Shown in pieces: positions 9,880 to 19,071 of a stretch of DNA of 64,000 nucleotides. The position numbers and the translations under genes are program-made. The stretch covers positions 372,001-436,000 of the forward strand of contig NZ_JAGHZZ010000003.1 in NCBI RefSeq assembly GCF_017745095.1. Reading direction: 5' to 3'. The notes below the pieces were generated by a model that made no database searches, was not told the DNA's origin, and worked only from the letters and a program-made list of their open reading frames with translations. Each line of letters opens with the position of its first letter. Within the stretch, counting starts at the first letter, position 1. The DNA comes from Sporocytophaga sp. GTDB taxonomy: Bacteria > Bacteroidota > Bacteroidia > Cytophagales > Cytophagaceae.

Positions 9880-12800
9880 TTAAAAAGTTAAATGATACTC
9901 AGGAACTACACTAAGCTTTCCTTGCATTTCAGGAAGATTTTTTAAAACCATCTGTAACATGTCGTCTGCTTCGGCCTGACTCCCTCCGGAAAAATTATGG
10001 GCATCGAATTGAGTTAAGTTTGTGTGATTAATGATTACAAACTTCTCCTCCTCGACCACTGTGGAATTTTTAAGTTTAAAATCTTTTTGTTTTCTCTCAA
10101 CAGCCAGGGCCGACTTTCCTGCCGCCCCTCCTTTGGCCATTAAAACAAACCAGCTCATGTCCAACTGAACCGAAGGTAATGTTTCAGGAAATGGATCAAA
10201 ATCAGAAACCTTAACTTCATAATTTACTTCCCTATTAATCCCATAATTAACAGTAAGAGTTGAGGTATCCGAAACTTGCACTCCCCCTTTCTCCTTGGTA
10301 TATGACGCTGATGTTAATTTATCAGCATCTGCCAGTTCTTTAAAGGATGCAGGGGCAAAAGATTCCTTGATTTCTTCAAGCTGCATCGACTGGTCTCCAA
10401 GCTTAAAGTATCCGATATCAGCGTGTTTTATATCAAGTGGCTTATTATTTCCAAACTTATTTATTTCCAAATTCAGAGGTAAAACCGTTTGACTTATTTT
10501 AAGCGCGCCAAAAGGCTGCAGAACAATTTTCCCTGGCACTTTAGGTATCTCACTTAAAGCGACCAGATCTATGCGATTGGCAGGAAGAGCAGCAGTCCAG
10601 TTTTCATCAATCGTCAAAGCTTCCAGTACTTTTGGTAATACAGCAATGCTTGGTTCAATTACCTGAGATGCTTCCCCCCATGTGACATTAAAGCTAACCT
10701 TAACAGTAAAGAACAATATGCTAAAGGAGGCTGTGCCACGTGCGTTCCATGGAGTGGGTCCGGACAATTCGAAGTCGAGATTTATGGAAAGTAAAGTTGT
10801 TCCTCCCATTTTAACTTCAAGGCCTGCTGCTATATGTGCTATAAATTTGAACGGTGAGAATTGGAATAGCACATCAAATAGAAGGAAGCCAATTACTTTA
10901 AATGAGGAAACCTCAAACTTGAAATCTATTTTGGCACCAAATTGAATTGTATTAGATGTTACTGCGAAATAGGCAGTCAAAACAAGGTTGGGATTTCCAC
11001 TGAGGATTGTCAGCGTTAATCTTTTTAATATTGGTACATTTAATTCTTTCGGTGGATTGAATGCAGGGTGGAAACCTCCCACCGACATTAAGAAGGCCTT
11101 TGTACCTCCCCAGTTCAATCTTAAAGCCATGTCACCTTCCAAGGTGAAGGTCAGGATCTTCGAATTATAAATACTTGCATCAAAGGACAAATATCCTTTG
11201 TCAAAATCTATTATACCTATAAAGTTTACCTGAAGCCTCAGTATTGGGGCATTTTCGGTGGGTAATACTACTTTTAAAACTCCCAGAATTGCTAGTCTGA
11301 CAGGATTGGAAAATTCAATGGCCACTCCAAATTCAATACTTACAAGCGTAGGAACTCCCCAGGTAATTCTAGCCATCAGACCAATCATAAACTGGTCTTT
11401 CTGAATAGGGAAAATACCTTTAATCTGAGGAAGCAAGGTATTCATATTCTCCACCACATTTTCAGGAAACAAAATATGATCTAAGGCATCATTCTTTACT
11501 CCATCCTTTAATGCCTGAACATTAATGGTTCTGTGTATACCAAGCATCCCTCCAAGCCCATTGAGAAAGAATCCCATGCCAAGAGCTATACCCGGTGTAA
11601 ATCGGGCACTGATAATTATCAGAAGAGAAAACCCCTCTGTACCATCTGGCATCTTGGTATTAATTATCCCTATTGCTCCTACTTGGATGGTATTCTTAAT
11701 AGAAAGTTCAAGAGCACCAGAATACTCACCATTATCCGGATCCAACCTCAAAAAGCCTGCACCTTTCACAACACCAGTATCAATTGAAATACCAATTCCT
11801 TTGGGAGGCCTGAACCCTATGTCAAACCTTAATGGGCCCAAATTACCAGAATTGTTCTCTGCAAGAGAAAATTCTGCAGTAATACCCATATCCAGTACAG
11901 CGACAGCAATAGGACCTAAAGAGGCATTAATGTTCGCCCCCAAACCGATTGGAATTTTTCCATCTTTAGGTTTAACTCCAATAGTTATTCCATTAAAATC
12001 AACAAGTCCAAGTTGAAGATGAAATGGAAGGTCTATTTCAAGTGCACTGCTTCCACTTATATAAAAGCCGGAATCACTGTTCACGCCCAAAAGCAGATCA
12101 AAATCTGCCTCCAATTTTGTAGCGGGAAGAATATTTTTAAGAAACCCATCAGCGCTTGATGGATCAATGATGATTTTACATTTATTGATTGCGGCTTCAA
12201 CCTTAAATTTTCCTGTAGCATTTTTTTGTTCCGCATTCCATTCAAATTTTGCTCCAGTGTTAAGCAAAAACTCTCCTACTTCAAATCTGCTTCCTCCTGT
12301 TTGTCCGAGAAGGATGTAAGCTTCAGAAGTTTCTTTTTTTACAGTTAGCTTTAGAGCCACTTCCCCTGAAAGTGCAAGGTCTGCACCAATAGGTGGTATA
12401 AAAATTAAATTACCATCAGGTTTAATAGTTAATTGGGTTGTCGGAGGTGGATTAAATTCCACTTTGTAATCAACTTTCCATCCTTCGCCGTCAAATGTTT
12501 GGAGGCCTGTACTTAAATTATTCTTTACCTTAATTGCAAGACCTTTGGTATCCATATCAGCGGTTGCTTCAGCAATAATAAGATCCAGCTTGTAGGGCTG
12601 TTGATTATCGAGAAAAATGACGGGCAAATTTAATTTCGATAAAATGCTTTCCAGTTTTTCAAATAAATCACTTCCATCAAATTCATCTGTACCCCACTTA
12701 TAAAGATCTTTCATTTGATCTCCCGGGCTGCTTAACCAGCTATTAAATTTGCCGAAATCAAAAGAAGAAACAGTATAAGGCAGATTATTAGGATCAACGG

Positions 12801-13284
12801 CCCCCTTGTTAAACTCATCTACATTCATTACTCCAAGGAATTCAAGTAATGAGCTTACCCCTGTAAATCTTTCCAGATACCTTGCCAGAAGATAGTTTAA
12901 AATCTTTTCTGGAATATTATCTGCAACTTCATCCAACAGATCAGGAATATTTTTTATTGCACCTTGGATTTGGCTAAAATTGTCGAATATAATTTTTATT
13001 TTCTTTAAAATCGAATCAACTTTGCTTACAATATCTGAAATGTTAAGAGGTTCATCATTAATTTTTTTAAAGAGTTGTGCAGATTCTTCAATCAGGATCT
13101 TGACATTACTGATTGTGGTTTCAATCGGAGCACTTATCTCATTTACTTGCTCAGGAGTTAATCCAATTCCAAGTTCTGCAAAAAATATACTTGCCTGACT
13201 TCCCTCCAAACGATCTTTTAAAGGCTTCAAAACTTTTGTAAGTTCAAGAACCAGTACTTCCAATGTGCCTGTTTGGTTACTCAT
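9880..13284 (-). CDS. DUF6603-type beta-strand-rich protein (1134 aa)
   Basis: The central and C-terminal parts match my recollection of DUF6603, a large uncharacterised domain. The marker is the Gly-rich segment around residues 565-590 (GMGFFLNGLGGMLGIHR) followed by an amphipathic NVQALKDG helix. Most of residues 270-960 is a long series of alternating hydrophobic/polar segments rich in Gly and Phe, as expected for extended beta sheets. The first 200 residues are helical. The ATG start overlaps the TGA stop of the upstream protease gene as ATGA (13281-13284), which indicates translational coupling. There is no signal peptide, so an outer-membrane barrel is unlikely despite the beta content. 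Its partners are the proteases upstream and the two giant proteins downstream. Biochemical role unknown. Confidence 0.82.
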   Translation of the reverse strand: MSNQTGTLEVLVLELTKVLKPLKDRLEGSQASIFFAELGIGLTPEQVNEISAPIETTISNVKILIEESAQLFKKINDEPLNISDIVSKVDSILKKIKIIFDNFSQIQGAIKNIPDLLDEVADNIPEKILNYLLARYLERFTGVSSLLEFLGVMNVDEFNKGAVDPNNLPYTVSSFDFGKFNSWLSSPGDQMKDLYKWGTDEFDGSDLFEKLESILSKLNLPVIFLDNQQPYKLDLIIAEATADMDTKGLAIKVKNNLSTGLQTFDGEGWKVDYKVEFNPPPTTQLTIKPDGNLIFIPPIGADLALSGEVALKLTVKKETSEAYILLGQTGGSRFEVGEFLLNTGAKFEWNAEQKNATGKFKVEAAINKCKIIIDPSSADGFLKNILPATKLEADFDLLLGVNSDSGFYISGSSALEIDLPFHLQLGLVDFNGITIGVKPKDGKIPIGLGANINASLGPIAVAVLDMGITAEFSLAENNSGNLGPLRFDIGFRPPKGIGISIDTGVVKGAGFLRLDPDNGEYSGALELSIKNTIQVGAIGIINTKMPDGTEGFSLLIIISARFTPGIALGMGFFLNGLGGMLGIHRTINVQALKDGVKNDALDHILFPENVVENMNTLLPQIKGIFPIQKDQFMIGLMARITWGVPTLVSIEFGVAIEFSNPVRLAILGVLKVVLPTENAPILRLQVNFIGIIDFDKGYLSFDASIYNSKILTFTLEGDMALRLNWGGTKAFLMSVGGFHPAFNPPKELNVPILKRLTLTILSGNPNLVLTAYFAVTSNTIQFGAKIDFKFEVSSFKVIGFLLFDVLFQFSPFKFIAHIAAGLEVKMGGTTLLSINLDFELSGPTPWNARGTASFSILFFTVKVSFNVTWGEASQVIEPSIAVLPKVLEALTIDENWTAALPANRIDLVALSEIPKVPGKIVLQPFGALKISQTVLPLNLEINKFGNNKPLDIKHADIGYFKLGDQSMQLEEIKESFAPASFKELADADKLTSASYTKEKGGVQVSDTSTLTVNYGINREVNYEVKVSDFDPFPETLPSVQLDMSWFVLMAKGGAAGKSALAVERKQKDFKLKNSTVVEEEKFVIINHTNLTQFDAHNFSGGSQAEADDMLQMVLKNLPEMQGKLSVVPEYHLTF

Positions 13285-14864
13285 ACACTTTCCTCCACGG
13301 TCAGTCGGTTAACAAAATCTTCAAGGTGCGTACAGTCTTGCACCAAAGTCATGACTAGATTTTCATATTGTGTTATAGTTTTTCTTAGCTTACCAGACCC
13401 TTCCTTTTTAAGTATTTCTTTCATCGAAGTAAGAAGTGTATGAAGAGAAATTCCTTTAATCTCTTTGGAGGTTCTCTCCTCGGAATCATCAGATGTATTA
13501 CTTAAAAAATAAGAAACAAAGGCAGGTCCTTGGTTTCTTTGCCAGGCCACTGTTACAGGCCTTCTTCGGTTTATCAACCCAACAACTTCTTCACGACAGG
13601 ATTCAAATGCATGATAGAATTCACTGCCTCTTTCATTTGAAAGCAGTTTTAATTTTAAAGACACTGCTCTAGTTTTACCTAGATTAAAGTCGCTTGGAGA
13701 ATCGGTGGAAAGCGCACGATTCTTAGGATCAGTGGATGATTTGTCGGCAATAAGAGTAATTTTGAGTTTATCTAAAACTGGATGAATATGACAAGCATAT
13801 GCTTGATCTATTTCCCGTTCCATTGAGTATATAAGTCCCAGAACATTCCCTTCCCGATTTACAATTACCGACCCTGAATCGCCTTGTAAGGCAAATCTTT
13901 TCTGAATATTGCATGATTCATAATCTACACCGACAACACATATTACCCTTTCTTGTCTAAAAGACTTTCCATCTAATTTTTCTAAGGTTGCTCCCACACA
14001 TTTCACCTTTCCTTTGGTTCTTCCGGTAGCTCTTCCAACCTTCCACACAAAATAGTCCTTAGCTTTTGGTGGTTGAACTGAATCATCGATTAAATCAACC
14101 CTTTTCATTCTGGCAATACCTTTGACCGCATTGTTACCATCGGTATCGTTGTATCGGAGATTGTTGATTTCATTTTTATCACTAAAAGAAACACCGAAAT
14201 TTGTATCACAACAGGAAGAATAACATGTGTCCAATTTTACAGTAGCACAATCAATATAATAATTCTCATTTATTCCATTTGAGGACGTAGGATCTTCAGG
14301 ATACTTATATGGGTAATTATTTTCCATACCCAGATTATTTATGCTGCCAACAACATAATTTTCTTTACCTTCAATTACAAGTGTACCATTTTCCATCTTC
14401 ATATCTGGTTGATAAATTGTATCATTCAAAGATGCATCTCCACCATGTGCGACTACATGATTATTTGTTAAAATTACAATATTGTCCTTTGATGAATTTC
14501 CATTAATTCTTCCAAAACATCCAAGGGTACCTAGATTCCAATTACTTCCTTTTAGATCAGTAATTGTAATCCCACCCTTCAATGGCCTTTGCTGTTTTAG
14601 ATCATCGCAAGCTCTTAAGGTGGATGTTGGTAAAACCAGCACGTCCGTTTTAAATCCTTTTATCTCAGAGGGAATAATTTCATCAGGAGGTATTTCTTCT
14701 TTGTTCTTTTTTTCAAGTACATAAACCCTAAAAGCAACTTCATCAGTTAGGTCTCCCGAGGTCTCTTTGATTCCAAACCCAACACCCACTACACCTGGGA
14801 TTTTCTTTAGCTCATCTTCAGTCTCCTTATGAAGACGTGCAAGTTCTTCCTCTGTATACCTCAT
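13281..14864 (-). CDS. Trypsin-fold serine protease paralogue 3 (527 aa)
   Basis: A chymotrypsin-fold (S1-like) protease with an intact triad: His in LTNNHVV, Asp in YIDCATVKLD and Ser in QGDSGSVIV. It has three parts. An N-terminal domain (residues 1 to about 88, with IPGVVGVGFGIKE and IIPSEIKGFKTDVL) resembles segments that precede other bacterial trypsin-like proteases. The protease body spans about 95-365. A C-terminal helical domain (about 395-527) contains VAWQRNQGPAFVSYFL. No signal peptide is seen (MRYTEEELARLHKE), so it is probably cytoplasmic or exported by an unusual route. It is closely related to the next gene upstream over its whole length and arose by tandem duplication. An AAGGAGA ribosome-binding site lies upstream of the ATG. 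Its stop overlaps the DUF6603 start. The substrate is unknown. Confidence 0.88.
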   Translation of the reverse strand: MRYTEEELARLHKETEDELKKIPGVVGVGFGIKETSGDLTDEVAFRVYVLEKKNKEEIPPDEIIPSEIKGFKTDVLVLPTSTLRACDDLKQQRPLKGGITITDLKGSNWNLGTLGCFGRINGNSSKDNIVILTNNHVVAHGGDASLNDTIYQPDMKMENGTLVIEGKENYVVGSINNLGMENNYPYKYPEDPTSSNGINENYYIDCATVKLDTCYSSCCDTNFGVSFSDKNEINNLRYNDTDGNNAVKGIARMKRVDLIDDSVQPPKAKDYFVWKVGRATGRTKGKVKCVGATLEKLDGKSFRQERVICVVGVDYESCNIQKRFALQGDSGSVIVNREGNVLGLIYSMEREIDQAYACHIHPVLDKLKITLIADKSSTDPKNRALSTDSPSDFNLGKTRAVSLKLKLLSNERGSEFYHAFESCREEVVGLINRRRPVTVAWQRNQGPAFVSYFLSNTSDDSEERTSKEIKGISLHTLLTSMKEILKKEGSGKLRKTITQYENLVMTLVQDCTHLEDFVNRLTVEESV

Positions 14865-14962
14865 TTTCCTAATCTCCTTTTTTTTAATGATAATTAATCG
14901 TCAGTATTTTCCCAGACCAAACACTTCTATACATTCAAGCATCTTGCAGACATAGCATTTAT

Positions 14963-16543
14963 TTATATCATCGCGTCTGAAGTCAGTCGATTAACAAAAT
15001 CTTCCAGATTATTACACTCTTGTGATAAGGTCATTACTAGATTTTCATATTGTACTATTGTTCTCTTTAGTTTCCCAGATCCTTCCAGTTTAAGTATTTC
15101 TTTCATTGAATTAAGAAGTGTATGAAGAGAAATACCTTTTATCTCTTGGGGGATTACCGGTACAGGATCCGATGCGGTATTTACAAAATAAGAAACAAAA
15201 GCAGGTCCCTGATTTCTTTGCCAGGCCACTGTTACTGGCCTTCTCCGGTTTACCAGCCAAACAACTTCCTCTCGACAGGATTCAAATGCATGGTAAATTT
15301 CACTACCTCTTTCATTTGAAACCAGTCTCGATCTTAAAGTTTCCGCTCTTGCTTTTGCTATGGAAAAATTGTTTGAAGTATCTGATGAAAGTACACGGTT
15401 ATGCGGATCAGGAGATCGCTTGTCAGAAATGAGTGTAATTTTGAGTTTATCTAATACTGGATGAATATGACAAGCAAATCCCTCCCTCTGATCAGCGAGA
15501 TTTCCACCATACAAAAGTCCCACAACATTCCCGTCCTGATTTACAATAACTGATCCTGAGTCACCACGATCAGAAAACTTTCTAGCAGCATTACAGGGTT
15601 CTGAATCTGTACAAATTATTATCATTACCCTATCTTGATGCAAAGGCCTTCCATCCAGCTCAATTTGATTTGAATCAACTTGAATCACCCTTCCTTTAGT
15701 CCTTCCAGTAGCTCGTCCAACCTTCCATACAAAATAATCTTTCGCTCTCGGTGGTTGAACTGAATCATCTAATATATCCACTCGCCTTACTCTGCCAATA
15801 CCTTTAATCGTATTATTTCCATCGGTATCGTTATATCTAAGGTTGTTGATTTCATTCTTTTCACTGAAAGAAACACCGCAATTAGTGCCACAGCAGGTAG
15901 AATAACAGGTGTCAATTTTTACTGCCGCACAATCAACAAAATAATTTTCATTCTGTGCGCTGGCATCTTCAGGATACTTATATGGATAATTATTTTGCAA
16001 TCCAACATCGTAAATTTCACCTATCGGATATTTTTCTTCAGGATTATATGTAGCATTTCCATTAACCATTGTAAACTTTGGTTGATAGATTGTATCTCCT
16101 TTTGCTCCCCCGTTCCATGTGACTACATGGTTATTGGTAAGGAATACTTTATTATTTTTTGATGTGCTGCCATTAATTGTTCCAAAACACCCAAGGGTAC
16201 CTCTATCAATCAATCCTTGAGCATTCTCTCTAAAATTGACAATTGTAATTCCCCCAATTAATGGATCATAATGGTTTAGATCATCACAAGCTAATGAGAT
16301 AGGTTTAGGCAACACCAGCACATCTGTTTTAAATCCATTTATTTCAGAAGGAATAATTTCTTCAGGAGGTAAATCTTCCTTGTTTTTCTTTTCGTGTACA
16401 TAAACTCTAAAAGCAATTTCGTCGGTGAGATTTCCAGAGCTTTCTTTGACTCCAAACCCGACGCTTACTACACCTGGAATTTTTTTAAGCTCCTCTTCTG
16501 CTTCGCGATGCAGACGAGCAAGTTCTTCCTCTGTATACCTCAT
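14963..16543 (-). CDS. Trypsin-fold serine protease paralogue 2 (526 aa)
   Basis: The same three-part architecture as its downstream neighbour: N-terminal domain with IPGVVSVGFGVKE, protease body, and C-terminal domain with VAWQRNQGPAFVSYFV. The triad is visible as LTNNHVV, VDCAAVKID and GDSGSVIV. A Cys-rich insert next to the catalytic Asp (CYSTCCGTNCG) recurs in the sister protein as CYSSCCDTNFG, so it is only partly conserved. The start MRYTEEELARLH is shared by both sisters, which fixes the ATG. It lies 33 nt after the 471-aa protease gene and 98 nt before the 527-aa one. No signal peptide or membrane segment is present. Proteolysis of a cassette partner is a plausible role, but this is inference. 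Confidence 0.88.
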   Translation of the reverse strand: MRYTEEELARLHREAEEELKKIPGVVSVGFGVKESSGNLTDEIAFRVYVHEKKNKEDLPPEEIIPSEINGFKTDVLVLPKPISLACDDLNHYDPLIGGITIVNFRENAQGLIDRGTLGCFGTINGSTSKNNKVFLTNNHVVTWNGGAKGDTIYQPKFTMVNGNATYNPEEKYPIGEIYDVGLQNNYPYKYPEDASAQNENYFVDCAAVKIDTCYSTCCGTNCGVSFSEKNEINNLRYNDTDGNNTIKGIGRVRRVDILDDSVQPPRAKDYFVWKVGRATGRTKGRVIQVDSNQIELDGRPLHQDRVMIIICTDSEPCNAARKFSDRGDSGSVIVNQDGNVVGLLYGGNLADQREGFACHIHPVLDKLKITLISDKRSPDPHNRVLSSDTSNNFSIAKARAETLRSRLVSNERGSEIYHAFESCREEVVWLVNRRRPVTVAWQRNQGPAFVSYFVNTASDPVPVIPQEIKGISLHTLLNSMKEILKLEGSGKLKRTIVQYENLVMTLSQECNNLEDFVNRLTSDAMI

Positions 16544-16576
16544 CTTATTCAGATCTTCATTTGGATTGACTGTTAT

Positions 16577-17992
16577 TTATGCCAGAGCATTTTCTTGAAC
16601 TTTTTTTAAAAACCCTTCAATCGAGTCCAGTTCATATGAGTACTGCAACAGATCTATTAAATGTTTTTCAATATGCTTTTGCAGCAATTCGCTTCCTTCT
16701 TCTCTAAGCACTGCTGCAATTTTTATAATCAGGTCTTGTCGTGAAATATCTCTGACCTTATTAGGAATAATATATGAAGGGTTATTCGAACTATTCAGCA
16801 AATGGGCAACAAAAGAAGGACCTTGCACCCTTTGCCAGGTTATCTTTACCTTTCTGTTATGGTTTATAAGATGTATTATTTCTTTCTGGTGCATTTCAAA
16901 CAAAGTAATTATAAGAGTACCATTTGAACTTGCCAGTAACTTCTTCTTTATGTCACTGTCTATTCCTGCTTCTCTAGCAGGCTGTTGCTCCTGTAATTTT
17001 GATCTGACAGCTGGAGTACTTTCAAGAATAATTTCAAGGCCGGCATTTGCAAGTGCCTCAAGTACTTTATCAATGGGTATTGCAAATGTTACGTCATATT
17101 CGCTGTGAAGCTCCGAATCTCCTCCCCACAATAATCCAACAATATTATTATGCTCATCAATTATAATGGAACCGGAATCTCCTGCATCTGAAAAGGCTAA
17201 TTTTACTCCATTAATTTTATAAGTTTCATCATCAGTAGGGTATATTAGGATTTGATTTACTTTATCACTGGCAGGGGCTCCAATGCTTGAAATAACTCCT
17301 TTTGTAAGACCTGAAGTGCAGCCGACTTTCAGTACCTGGCTACCTATCACTGCCATAGCGGTATTGTTTACAATTAATTCTTCCTCAAACATACCGTTAT
17401 TAAGAATACAGTCAACGACAACATTGCTGCTGATTTTAGCAATGGCACAATCAACCTCAATGGTATTTATTCCCGGATTTAAAATTTCACCGATTATACC
17501 TTCTGTATATGCGCAGCAGCAGCAACAAATATCTTCTAAATCTGGCTGTCCAATTTTGTCTCCTCCATTTGCGCCATTGGAATATAATACATGCTCGTTG
17601 GTAAGAAGAACGAGGCTATTGTCACTGGCAAGTCTTCCAAACCAACCAAGTGTTCCTATTTCACCCTTTCCATTGCCAATCTGAATTCCGCCCTGAATGG
17701 GACTATGCGCTTTGGGGTCCGATCTTGCTTTACCTTTCGGCACCTTTAAAACATCTGTTTTCACTCCCCTGATTTCATTCGGAATTATTTCTTCAGGGCT
17801 TAAAGAATTAATATCTTTCTTGTTCTCTACAAAAACCTGAAAAACTATCTCATCCGTCAGCTTACCTGATTTTTGCTTTAAACCTATCGCTACATTAATA
17901 ACTCCGGGAGTTTTCATCAACACCTCTTTAACCTCATCAAAGATTCCCAATAGTTTTTCCTGTTCTTTTATTCTTTCTTCACGACTTTTCAT
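16577..17992 (-). CDS. Trypsin-fold serine protease paralogue 1 (471 aa), first gene of the cassette
   Basis: The most divergent of the three proteases. His is in LTNEHVL, Asp in IEVDCAIAKI and Ser in DAGDSGSIII, so the triad is complete. The N-terminal domain (TPGVINVAIGLKQ, IIPNEIRGVKTDVL) and the C-terminal domain (about 355-471, with ITWQRVQGPSFVAHLL) are shared with the two sisters. A run of five consecutive cysteines (DICCCCCAY, near residue 155) sits between His and Asp, where the sisters have other Cys clusters. No signal peptide is seen. As the first gene after a 376-nt gap it is expected to follow the cassette promoter, although I find no exact TAnnTTTG-type match there. Confidence 0.87.
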   Translation of the reverse strand: MKSREERIKEQEKLLGIFDEVKEVLMKTPGVINVAIGLKQKSGKLTDEIVFQVFVENKKDINSLSPEEIIPNEIRGVKTDVLKVPKGKARSDPKAHSPIQGGIQIGNGKGEIGTLGWFGRLASDNSLVLLTNEHVLYSNGANGGDKIGQPDLEDICCCCCAYTEGIIGEILNPGINTIEVDCAIAKISSNVVVDCILNNGMFEEELIVNNTAMAVIGSQVLKVGCTSGLTKGVISSIGAPASDKVNQILIYPTDDETYKINGVKLAFSDAGDSGSIIIDEHNNIVGLLWGGDSELHSEYDVTFAIPIDKVLEALANAGLEIILESTPAVRSKLQEQQPAREAGIDSDIKKKLLASSNGTLIITLFEMHQKEIIHLINHNRKVKITWQRVQGPSFVAHLLNSSNNPSYIIPNKVRDISRQDLIIKIAAVLREEGSELLQKHIEKHLIDLLQYSYELDSIEGFLKKVQENALA

Positions 17993-18261
17993 AAAAAATT
18001 CTTTAGTGATACTTCAGATGTAGAATTGTGATATTGAAATTTTTTTGAGATAAAAATCGGCCCAAAAACTTCAAAAAAAATTAATAATCAAACAATTGCA
18101 ATATAGTTAAATATAAAAACCAAGCAACAAAATGTAAAAAAAAATCTTAATTTACCCAATTAGGAAAACAGGATGCTTCATTAGTAAAACTAAGCCTTAC
18201 CACAATAAATTACTAGTAAATCTGAGCAAGACGATCATTATATATTTTTAAGATTTATACT
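17993..18261. other. AT-rich intergenic region upstream of the protease cassette
   Basis: About 270 nt of AT-rich sequence between the protease cassette and the terminator of the polyketide operon. It should hold the promoter of the cassette, but a scan by eye for the reverse complement of the Bacteroidota -7 element TAnnTTTG found no exact match. No ORF or RNA gene is recognised here. Confidence 0.4.
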
Positions 18262-18308
18262 ACTATAAATAAAAAAGGCCTTGCAATACTAAGTATTACA
18301 AAGCCTTT
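18262..18308 (-). terminator. Rho-independent terminator of the polyketide operon
   Basis: Read on the minus strand, AAAGGCTTTGTAATACT is followed after a very short centre by its near-perfect complement AGTATTGCAAGGCCTTT, with two G-U pairs, and then by a T-rich tail. The innermost pairs must open to form a loop. The hairpin lies about 60 nt beyond the stop of the phosphopantetheinyl transferase gene, which marks that gene as the last of the operon. Confidence 0.8.
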
Positions 18309-18368
18309 ATAACTCTATTGATTCCTGTGATCTATGTTATTATCTATGATGATGATTTAAGCAAACTT

Positions 18369-19040
18369 CTACCGAAGGCAAAATTCTTGAACAAATATCG
18401 ATTCATAAAAATCTACTTTATCAATTTTATAATCAGATAACCTACTTGATGCCAAAGCTGCATTATATCCATTGGCAATTTGCAACTCTTGAACAAACCA
18501 TAGTTTATCATCATACTGTACATTACTATCTTTTACAGAAAGCTTTTCAAGAGGTATTGAAAAACCCCTACCATCAGCCTTGATTACGCTTTCCTTTATT
18601 GTCCAGTACTTATAAAACTCTTTTAAAGGATAACTCGCTTTATTTATTTCATCCCACTGATCAGAGTTCATTACATTTTGGAAATTATTAAGATCTAAAT
18701 TTTTGTTTTCCTCAATATCAATACCTAATCTGATATTTTTTCCAATTGCGCATATAACGAAATTGCCAGAATGGGAAATATTAAAATCCAGGTCAGGCAA
18801 TGACAAATGAGGACGCTTAAATGCTCCGTATTTCACATAATTCCAAATGTCTCCTTCTATATTATATGTCTTTAGAGCTTGCATTAGAAGCAATTTCCCA
18901 AACAAATGACAATGTCTGTCCTGCCATCGAATATAGCGTGAATTACTCTCCTGCAAATCCTTCGGTAATAAGGCTAAATAATCAGAATAAAAGCCTTCAT
19001 TCAATGGTTTTCCAAAGGAGGTAAAAAATATATTTATCAA
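18369..19040 (-). CDS. Sfp-type 4'-phosphopantetheinyl transferase
   Basis: Transfers phosphopantetheine from CoA to the conserved Ser of carrier proteins, and so activates the ACP domains of this cluster. The 223-residue length is normal for the Sfp group. Visible motifs are FNISHSG near 86-92, the Mg-binding GIDIEE at 106-111 and WTIKESVIKADGRG near 146-159. The frame starts at TTG (19040). No ATG lies in frame before residue 53, and the conserved N-terminus (INIFFTSF) requires this early start, so TTG is probably genuine. An AAGGA lies about 15 nt upstream. It begins 31 nt after the malonyl AT gene and ends the operon at the terminator downstream. Confidence 0.92.
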   Translation of the reverse strand: MINIFFTSFGKPLNEGFYSDYLALLPKDLQESNSRYIRWQDRHCHLFGKLLLMQALKTYNIEGDIWNYVKYGAFKRPHLSLPDLDFNISHSGNFVICAIGKNIRLGIDIEENKNLDLNNFQNVMNSDQWDEINKASYPLKEFYKYWTIKESVIKADGRGFSIPLEKLSVKDSNVQYDDKLWFVQELQIANGYNAALASSRLSDYKIDKVDFYESIFVQEFCLR

Positions 19041-19071
19041 GGTTATTACTTTAATTCCTTAACTACTAAAG

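Noticed and set aside
10000-13000. Reading the DUF6603 protein as an outer-membrane barrel
   Set aside because: Rich in beta strands but with no signal peptide and no C-terminal insertion signal. The translational coupling to non-exported proteases also argues against it.
17993-18260. Search for a Bacteroidota promoter (TTG and TAnnTTTG) before the protease cassette
   Set aside because: No exact match on the minus strand by eye. A promoter must exist somewhere here, but I cannot place it.
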